Origin: Tetraselmis striata
Lineage: Eukaryota > Chlorophyta > Chlorodendrophyceae > Chlorodendrales > Chlorodendraceae
DNA: 64,000 nucleotides
Assembly (NCBI GenBank): GCA_006384855.1
Contig: VCJN01001359.1
Coordinates: forward strand, 1-64,000
Direction: 5' to 3'
Within the stretch, counting starts at the first letter, position 1. Every line of letters starts with the position of its first letter. The notes below the pieces were generated by a model. The model was not told where the DNA came from, did no database searches, and saw only the letters and a program-made list of their open reading frames with translations. Positions 57,900-64,000 of the stretch are shown here, piece by piece. The position numbers and the translations under genes are program-made.

Positions 57900-58206
57900 G
57901 TTTCAAAGTTGAGTCTGGTTTTGCCAAAAAGGTCGCGCAGGCTGTTTTACACGGTCAAGAGCCGATATTGGCAGGATGGTTTAGCGAAAGCGTGGAGGGA
58001 AAACGGAGTCAGGGGGGGCGCTGCGTGGAACGCAGCGAAAACTGGAAGATGGCAGGCTCAGCTGTTCTGGCTGCTTTTATGTCTACTCGTGCTGCACCCA
58101 AAAAGGGCGCAACAACAGATGCCTAGTTCCCGTACCACTGAGCAGCACTTGTAGCTAAAAGCGGTTAGGTCAAGGGAGGAAACCCCATAAACTAGTTTAG
58201 ATCATT
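57900..58206. repeat. Right split direct repeat of the YR element
   Basis: This is the partner of 54725-55027, with only scattered substitutions by eye. It begins TTTCAAAGTTGAGTCTGG and ends AGTTTAGATCATT. Confidence 0.85.
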
Positions 58207-58340
58207 CTGGGGAACTGCTCTTTTTGTAATTCACACCAGCAGTACCGGCATTGTACTTTTCATTGTACATTGTATTTTTTGTTGATTTTCTAATTATGGG
58301 GAACTGCCTTTTTTGTAATTCACACCAGTACCGGCACGTC
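58207..58340. repeat. Two tandem copies of a MITE-terminus-like sequence
   Basis: GGGGAACTGC(T)C/TTTTTTGTAATTCACACCAG(CAG)TACCGGCA occurs at about 58209-58252 and 58299-58337. The GTAATTCACACC part equals the terminus of the foldback element at 21403-21572. A shorter CCAGCAGTACCGGCATT also flanks the left side of the YR element near 54691. Confidence 0.5.
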
Positions 58341-58585
58341 CGGTCCTGCTAATCATCGCGATCCTGACGACCAATTTGGCCATATAAAACGATCATGGCC
58401 GTAGGATATTCGATGACCTGACATGACACAATAATCTTGGATAAGCGATGAAGGCGGAGAAAGCCCTTTCTCGTCGGCGCCGCCATCTGTCTTGTGCTGC
58501 TGGGTAAAGGTGTCGCGATTAAAGCCGATTAGGCAGGTCCGACTTAATGTCATGTTTTAGTACTCTTCTTTCCGGAGAAACAGAA

Positions 58586-58612
58586 GGGGGGGGGGGGGGG
58601 GGGGGGGGGGGG
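58586..58612 (+). repeat. Poly-G tract
   Basis: A run of 27 G lies between the YR element and the methyltransferase retrotransposon. Confidence 0.9.
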
Positions 58613-58826
58613 TCACTTCGAAAGTTGCCTCAACTTTATGTGCACGTACTTTAGTAGTACTTGGCGGCTGGGAGCGGTGCATGAGCGGCTGGGGGCTCAG
58701 CCCCGCACCGCCGCCTTAAATATACTGTGTTGGTTACCGCCTCGCTAAGACCGATGAAGGAAAATAGGCACCAATTTTCCTCCTCGTATTTCGCGCGAAG
58801 CCCCGCCGGCACCTCTCGCCCCCCCT

Positions 58827-59036
58827 TCAGCGGCATGCCACTGGCCGCTCTAGGCACTTAGAGCACAGCTTGCGGATAGCCACGTCCTCGGTAGGATCCT
58901 GGGCCTCGCCGAGGTCCGCCACGAGCTGCGCGTACTCGATCTGGCCGACGTGGTGGAGAAACGCTGTCGTGCAGCGGCCGCACGACTCCCAAGAGGGGCA
59001 CGAACACCATGCGTGGGCCGAGGCAATACTTGCCAT
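58827..59036 (-). CDS. Small Cys-rich ORF, unrecognised
   Basis: The 69-codon frame contains CSCPSWESCGRC and KLCSKCLERP, pairs of CxxC/CxC spacing that could bind zinc. No family is recognised. A second minus-strand frame at 58651-58857 follows in another phase. It could be a host exon cut off by the retrotransposon, or chance. Confidence 0.25.
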   Translation of the reverse strand: MASIASAHAWCSCPSWESCGRCTTAFLHHVGQIEYAQLVADLGEAQDPTEDVAIRKLCSKCLERPVACR

Positions 59037-59146
59037 AGTGTTGAGTAGTAATAGATTACACTGGTATGTTACTGGTCTATTGATCTGACGGTAAGGCCAC
59101 CAACTGCAGTGCTAGGCAGACTGCACTGCCCACTGAGAGCTGCATG

Positions 59147-59912
59147 TGTTGCGCCGATATTTGGCAGTAGTACTATGTATAATACATACATGGCATAATG
59201 TATTAAGGAGCTGAGAGCTCCACCAAGAGCCAAGTTCCTAGAGAGCCATCAGCAGGCATGAGGCGAACATGCCCACTCTAGAATGACCTCAGATGGTCAT
59301 GCAACTCTGGGCCCCACCTCAGCCAGTAGTTAAGAGACATGAGCCGCCAGAATGGCGGCTCAACATGCTTTATATACTAGAATACATCAATGCCAAGGTG
59401 CACCAGCTAGCATCCCCAGCTGAGCCCATAGCCAGCAGGTGTAGCTGCTGATAGTACTAAGGGCTATGTTGAGCCCATAGAACTGTAACAGATTCTAAGT
59501 CACCCTCAGCTGCTGCTTGTTTGCAAGGCAACCTGCACCAACTCCATAAGGTTATGGCGTACTCAACGCCGGAGTTGCCTTGCTGACACTCCTCTGTGGG
59601 CTGCCTCTTCGGTTGCCCCTCTCGGTTTTCCGAGCGCTGGTGGCGCTCTCGTTTCCTGCACCGGTGTGCTGAGGAGGGGTGTATCGGTCACACCCCTAGG
59701 CATGCTTCTGTGCGGCTGCCGGTACCCCTTTGGGTGTGCGATTTTCGAGCCCTCGCTGACATCAGTGCTTTGGCGCTGGGGTGTTTCTGTCGGAGCAAGG
59801 TGCCCAAGTCTAAGAGAGAGGCGGGCGCAGTGGCACCATGCCTCATCTTGCGGGCATATACTAGTAAGAACCCCTTAGTCTGCGTAATTCGCTAACCTTC
59901 GCCACCTTCATC
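59147..59912 (+). promoter_or_regulatory. Probable 5' LTR and leader of the methyltransferase retrotransposon
   Basis: The region precedes gag. A TGTTGCGCC at 59147 could begin an LTR, and TTTATATACTA at about 59369 is a plausible TATA element. I could not fix the LTR end or the tRNA primer-binding site, since the second LTR lies beyond the window. Confidence 0.35.
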
Positions 59913-61940
59913 ATGGCGGACGCTAACCCGCCAGCACATGTAACCAGTGGCATCATCACTGATGGTGCTGCGCCTGGAGCAGAACAACCTGTGTTTGCGG
60001 ACGCAGCCGCTGCTGTCACTGCTGCGGAGGCCCATGTTGTTGCGCAACATCACCAGGCTCTTGCTGCCGCTGCCGCCGCAGCCGGGCTACAAGCCCCGCC
60101 TAGTGATGTTGCAACCGCTCTTGTTGCTGCAGAGTCTCATGCGGCAACAACTGCAGCTCGTGCTGCAGCTGCTGCCCAAGCTGCAGCAGATGACCGCCAT
60201 CTGCGCCGTGACGTTGAACTCCGGCCCAAGCAGTTCACATACCTCCAAGTGTCAGACTGTCACGATATCGCAGCCTTCCGCATGTTCCTCGTGCAATTCA
60301 AGCAATCCATCAAGAATGTGCAGGGCTATCGCACCACCTTTGAGCCCAGTGATGCCGATGACACCTGCAGCGCGTATCACCACCAGCAAGTCTCCCTGCT
60401 GCTCTTGTCACTGCTTGACAAGCACCCAATCGCAGTCAATGCGATTCTGACAGCCCGTGAGGATGTTGGGCCCAATGGTCGGCAAGCCTACCACTGTTTG
60501 GAAGCTCTGCGTCTCGAGTTCATCCCGAATCATGAAGGTGAAGCCCTCGAGCGGCGTCGTGACCTGGATGAAAAGCAGCGCGCAACCGAGTCGGTGCGTG
60601 ACTACACTCGCCGTATGGAGCAATGCCGTAGTGCGCTCTTGGATGCAGGTGGTCACATCACAGGTCGTGAAATGTTTACCCTCTTCAAACATGGCATGAA
60701 TCCCGATATGGAGTTGTACCGCGTTGCACTGCGAATGGACACCTCACTCACCTTTGCTCGCTACAAAGCAGCGCTCTTCCAATCACTCCCAAATCCCAGC
60801 ACGGACCCGACTGGAGCCTTCACCGCAGTGTCTGCTCGGACATCCGCACCCCTAGTGGCAGCCGTTTCATCACCGCCGACCGCTCCATCAGGTGACATTG
60901 CAGCCATGATGGCGAAGCTGGAGCAGATGCAAACTCAGCTCCAAGCTCATTCACAGGAACTCAGCAGATTCCGGGGCCGCCACACCGGTCCTAGTAGCCC
61001 CCGCACCTCTCATCCGTTCACTGGCAAGTGTTGGACCTGCGGGCGTCAGGGGCACCATGAATCAGAATGTCGTGCCAAGACGCATGTTGCAGCGGACGAT
61101 GTTCCAGCAGCTACAGCACCTACTCACGACTTTGGCGCACTGTCAGTTAGCTTCCTTGCAGATGACGCGAGTCTCCCACATGCTGAGACCCCACTGCCCC
61201 TAATGCCGCCGCACGCCTCGTTGGTTGACAGCTCCAGTTTCAAATCGGTGCGCATCTCCTCAGTGTCCCTGCCGGAAAGCCCGTTTGGCACTCTCACGTT
61301 TGACGACGAGAGCAGACCGCTCATGATCTCTGCACCAGCCCGCTCACCCACACCCGAGCCAATCTGTGCGGGCTCAAGCCCTCCTGTGGCACGCCGCTTG
61401 TCAGCACGTGCCAAGGGCAAAGGTCCGGCGCCCATGCCCGATGCGCGCAGTCCCGAGGCGCATGGAGGGGATGCAGGCATGTGGCAGTGGGTGCCAACCA
61501 AGACTCGTCACGCCATCAGCGCGACAAGCGCGGTAACCACTCCACTGACGGCGACCACAGTCAACCCGTACCAAGCATTGGCGGCAGGAGGGCGTGGCCT
61601 TGGTGGCCCTGACGAAGAGCCTCATCTCCTTGTGGGGCAGCGTGAGACACTCGCGCGAGCACATCCCCTCGCAGTGGAAGAACGGGCCACACAAGCCGCG
61701 ATGGAGGAAGTGGCTGCAACACCTGTCATGGAAATCAAGGAGTTGGTTTCGGAGCCAGCAATCCTCAGCTCCTCGGAACGCCGTGACGAGGAGCTCAAAT
61801 GGCTACATCAGTACGTGTACGCATGTTACCTCAAGCATGTACCATCTGCATTGCCGCATTTATTAGCCCTACCGCTGAGTGGCCGTCGCACCAAGCGCCA
61901 GATGTGTCAAACTTTCAGCCGCATGCGGGGCAGACACTAG
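59913..61940 (+). CDS. Gag of a Ty1/copia-like retrotransposon
   Basis: 675 codons from the ATG at 59913 to TAG 61938-61940. The N-terminus (about 1-95) is Ala-rich; residues about 100-310 form a helical capsid-like region (DVATALVAAESHAATTAARA precedes it; ALRLEFIPNHEGEALERR lies inside). A CCHC zinc knuckle CWTCGRQGHHESEC lies near residue 373. A Ser/Pro-rich stretch follows (about 440-510). It packages element RNA in virus-like particles. The frame stays open after the TAG to 62306 with similar composition, so the TAG may be read through or be a recent mutation. Confidence 0.85.
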   Translation: MADANPPAHVTSGIITDGAAPGAEQPVFADAAAAVTAAEAHVVAQHHQALAAAAAAAGLQAPPSDVATALVAAESHAATTAARAAAAAQAAADDRHLRRDVELRPKQFTYLQVSDCHDIAAFRMFLVQFKQSIKNVQGYRTTFEPSDADDTCSAYHHQQVSLLLLSLLDKHPIAVNAILTAREDVGPNGRQAYHCLEALRLEFIPNHEGEALERRRDLDEKQRATESVRDYTRRMEQCRSALLDAGGHITGREMFTLFKHGMNPDMELYRVALRMDTSLTFARYKAALFQSLPNPSTDPTGAFTAVSARTSAPLVAAVSSPPTAPSGDIAAMMAKLEQMQTQLQAHSQELSRFRGRHTGPSSPRTSHPFTGKCWTCGRQGHHESECRAKTHVAADDVPAATAPTHDFGALSVSFLADDASLPHAETPLPLMPPHASLVDSSSFKSVRISSVSLPESPFGTLTFDDESRPLMISAPARSPTPEPICAGSSPPVARRLSARAKGKGPAPMPDARSPEAHGGDAGMWQWVPTKTRHAISATSAVTTPLTATTVNPYQALAAGGRGLGGPDEEPHLLVGQRETLARAHPLAVEERATQAAMEEVAATPVMEIKELVSEPAILSSSERRDEELKWLHQYVYACYLKHVPSALPHLLALPLSGRRTKRQMCQTFSRMRGRH

Positions 61941-62306
61941 CCCCTGCCCAAAACGGCTGCTCAACCGGACAAGACCCATATGACTCGCCAGTCCCACACA
62001 AAACAGATGGAGAGCTCAGTTGCAGTTGCGGCTGTGGAAGCGTTTCAGAGCACACCTCAGGACTACGACTTCTATGGGTCTCACCTGCTCGCGAGACAGC
62101 CGAGGGGCGGTTCAATGCGCTCGGCATCCGCCATGAACATCCCGCGCCCGGAACGGTATCCACTGTCGACGCATCCCAGACGACTGCGCAGCACTCCAGG
62201 CCTAGGCAACCTGATGCATGTCAACGATACCTACACTACCCAGACATACAGTGATGGAGACATGCCTGACCTCCAATCTAACTCTGACACGTCAGATGAT
62301 TGCTGA
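61941..62306 (+). CDS. Gag-frame extension between gag and methyltransferase
   Basis: It is in the same frame as gag, from just after the TAG to TGA 62304-62306; an ATG at 61980 could also start it (108 codons). The end is acidic (DGDMPDLQSNSDTSDDC). The methyltransferase frame, one base ahead, continues with similar acidic sequence (EGDMPSLALDSTNDSS), which argues that a +1 shift at TGC TGA joins them. No domain is recognised. Confidence 0.55.
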   Translation, partial: PLPKTAAQPDKTHMTRQSHTKQMESSVAVAAVEAFQSTPQDYDFYGSHLLARQPRGGSMRSASAMNIPRPERYPLSTHPRRLRSTPGLGNLMHVNDTYTTQTYSDGDMPDLQSNSDTSDDC

Positions 62307-63645
62307 GGATGAGCATGAGCGCTCTGCCCACACCGCGCACACCGAAGGAGACATGCCGTCTCTCGCTCTTGACTCCACCAATGACAGCAGTGAGCCGGAC
62401 TACGATGATGATTCTCCTGGAGGCGCTTACCTGAGGCGTGCGCTAACGGCGCTCGCAGAATTACATCACGATGAAGCTCGTCACCATGACAATGGGCTGA
62501 TTGACCGCGATGCCAAGCGACGATGGCGACGCCGCACACAGCGTCAACGCCGCCGAGCTCGCCGCCGCGCGCAGCATTGGTGCACCCGCACTGACGCTAC
62601 ATACCTACTATCAGCATGGGCTGCATGCCGACAGCAAGAGCGTGAAATCCAGGACAGCATTGCCCCTCTCACAGAGATTCAACACCTGAAACCCGATAGC
62701 ACAGCCTTCAGCAAGTCACGGCCTATTCACTACGTTGGCCTCTGCAACGGAGCTACTTTCGCCATCCTTGGTGAGCTGTACTCATTAGGGCATCGTTTCA
62801 GTATGGTGACACTGGTAGAGAACGACCGAGCAATCGGAGCAGCAGCTCAGTCGGAGCTACATACTCTGCAAAGCAAATGGTCTCACAGCTTGCCACGTGC
62901 GGCCGTGGACAATGCGTTTGATCGCCTCCCATCACAAGATGTTAACCAACTCTCGGCTGAGGACTTCCAATCTCTGCCACGTGTCGACTTGGTGGTCAGC
63001 TCCCCACCATGTCAACCGTTCTCTGCTGCGGGGCTCGGTCTAGGCCTGCGAGACGACCGAGCACATGCATTCTATGCGACGACCATACTCATTTATGGGA
63101 TCCAGCGCCAACAGCCGCGTGGTCTCAACTATGCGGTTGAAAATGTCATTGGCGCGGCTCGGTCATCACAGATCCGCGCAACCCTTGGGCAGCCCATGCT
63201 TGCACGAGCGCACGAACTGGGCTCCACTGCACGACGTGACACTCTATTTTGGACCAACATTCACAGCCTTGCTGACCTGCGACGACACTATCAACGATGT
63301 GTGAGACCACCAGTGACATTGGATGACATGCTTACCCGTGACAACTTCTCGCTTGCATGGGCGGCTCCCCCGCACCTGAAAGACAGCGTCCTTCCAAAAC
63401 TGCTGTCTCGCAAGGGTACCTGGGCATATAGAATGCACGGCCCAACCCCGGGTCGCGGCATGCTGCTCCTCGATGGAGTCAGGATGGAACCTGACTGCGA
63501 CGTCCGCTGCGAAAGCATGGGCTTCGATCAGTCCACGCTCAACCTCCCTGGCATATCTGAGGACCTCCGACGTCGTGCACTTGGAGCGTGTATTGATGCC
63601 AACGTTGCTTGCTGGTTGGCTCTCGCTATCTTCGTGACATCCTGA
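62218..63645 (+). CDS. Dnmt3-like cytosine-5 DNA methyltransferase carried by the retrotransposon
   Basis: 475 codons from the ATG at 62218; a product entering by +1 shift at 62304 would start at codon 30. An acidic segment (31-68) is followed by an Arg-rich, nuclear-signal-like segment (99-118). The catalytic domain (about 168-475) has SAM motif I (HYVGLCNGATF), motif II acidic residue in LVENDRAIG, motif IV SSPPCQPFS with catalytic Cys265, motif VI ENV (308-310), and motif VIII STARRDTLFW. The motif VIII region and the CESMGFDQSTLN end resemble Dnmt3-type enzymes more than Dnmt1. It would transfer methyl groups to cytosine in DNA. I recall Dnmt-bearing copia elements reported from dinoflagellates and a streptophyte alga; the role there is proposed to be self-methylation. 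It ends TCC TGA, where the pol frame begins one base ahead. Confidence 0.88.
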   Translation: MSTIPTLPRHTVMETCLTSNLTLTRQMIAEDEHERSAHTAHTEGDMPSLALDSTNDSSEPDYDDDSPGGAYLRRALTALAELHHDEARHHDNGLIDRDAKRRWRRRTQRQRRRARRRAQHWCTRTDATYLLSAWAACRQQEREIQDSIAPLTEIQHLKPDSTAFSKSRPIHYVGLCNGATFAILGELYSLGHRFSMVTLVENDRAIGAAAQSELHTLQSKWSHSLPRAAVDNAFDRLPSQDVNQLSAEDFQSLPRVDLVVSSPPCQPFSAAGLGLGLRDDRAHAFYATTILIYGIQRQQPRGLNYAVENVIGAARSSQIRATLGQPMLARAHELGSTARRDTLFWTNIHSLADLRRHYQRCVRPPVTLDDMLTRDNFSLAWAAPPHLKDSVLPKLLSRKGTWAYRMHGPTPGRGMLLLDGVRMEPDCDVRCESMGFDQSTLNLPGISEDLRRRALGACIDANVACWLALAIFVTS

Positions 63646-64000
63646 AAAGGATGAAACAGCCTTGCCCAGCATCCACACCTTTCTTGACCAGTGGGTGTTC
63701 GACACTGGCGCCACGTCCCATATGGCCGCTTGCTTCGCAGACTACGCCGTCGCCGGTGATTACCGAACTATAACCCGACGATTGATCAGTGGGCTTGGCG
63801 CGTACGCAGTGGGTGTAGGCACAATCCACCTTACCATGCAGACTGAGGATGGACGCTCTGTGTCTTCCATGGTCCGCAACTGCATGCACGTCCCCGACCT
63901 GGCATCGAAATCAAATGGACGCGTACTTCGGCTGTTCAGTGCGCAAGCCGCTCAGATAGCCAACCCAGATTTCAAAGTGATGATGACAGCTCAGCGCAAT
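63644..64000 (+). CDS. Pol start: Ty1/copia aspartic protease (partial, runs off window)
   Basis: An open frame one base ahead of the methyltransferase frame runs to the window end (119 codons). WVFDTGATSHMAACF is the copia protease active site (consensus D-S/T-G-A-T-x-H). The flap/second half ISGLGAYAVGVGTIHL and VRNCMHVPDLASK follow as in copia proteases. There is no ATG near its start, so it is presumably made as a fusion by +1 shifting at 63640-63645. GAG-pre-integrase, integrase, RT and RNase H are expected beyond 64000. Confidence 0.85.

Larger units (their letters stand above)
54725..58206 (-). mobile_element. YR (DIRS/PAT-like) element with gag and tyrosine recombinase, no RT
   Basis: About 3.5 kb is bounded by direct repeats of roughly 300 bp at 54725-55027 and 57900-58206. 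The first 24 bp of the repeat recur at once at 55027-55050, giving the split-direct-repeat layout of DIRS/PAT/Ngaro elements rather than LTRs. Reading on the minus strand, gag (57596-56742) is followed directly by the recombinase (56705-55140), leaving no room for RT-RNase H. It may therefore be a deletion derivative mobilised in trans. Relatives in this window are the gag remnant at 650-1925 and perhaps the RT remnant at 49770-50850. Confidence 0.8.

Overview
The window is eukaryotic nuclear DNA. Its host genes have many short exons joined at GT-AG introns. The exons are GC-rich while introns and spacers are mixed in composition, and the remains of at least five kinds of retroelement are present. 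Long pure G or C runs (about 12 to 40 nt) litter introns and spacers, with no comparable A or T runs. A TGTAA motif, the usual poly(A) signal of green algae, lies in the 3' flank of two genes. I read the host as a green alga or another GC-rich protist; the species is not resolved.
Layout. 1-3400: a 30-bp minisatellite and an internally deleted tyrosine-recombinase (YR) element. 3422-14434 (+): copy A of a 12-exon gene; its 5.1-kb intron 2 holds an antisense LINE. 14435-20487: no recognised gene, several repeats. 20488-30294 (+): copy B. 30295-34578: no recognised gene. 34579-41190 (+): an 11-exon gene for a TPR-like/kelch/MYND protein. 41191-43574: ORF and copia-like debris. 43575-54284 (-): copy C, inverted, with a degenerate DIRS-type RT fragment in intron 2. 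54725-58206 (-): a YR element with gag and recombinase but no RT, bounded by split direct repeats. About 59147-64000 (+): the 5' part of a Ty1/copia-like retrotransposon carrying a Dnmt3-like cytosine methyltransferase between gag and protease.
The main find is the three-copy family A, B, C. Each copy is intact and encodes about 1225-1233 residues: signal peptide, two tandem PstS-like phosphate-binding-protein domains, one transmembrane helix, then a complete serine-lysine (GLS/GlsA-type) glutaminase. Topology predicts a type I membrane protein that senses an anion, plausibly phosphate, outside or in a lumen and places a glutaminase in the cytosol. Animal glutaminases of this family are phosphate-activated, so the fusion suggests coupling of phosphate status to glutamine/nitrogen metabolism; this is inference. 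The second find is the methyltransferase retrotransposon, whose frames join through +1 shifts at two TGA stops (TGC TGA and TCC TGA), the latter being the codon pair used by antizyme frameshifting.
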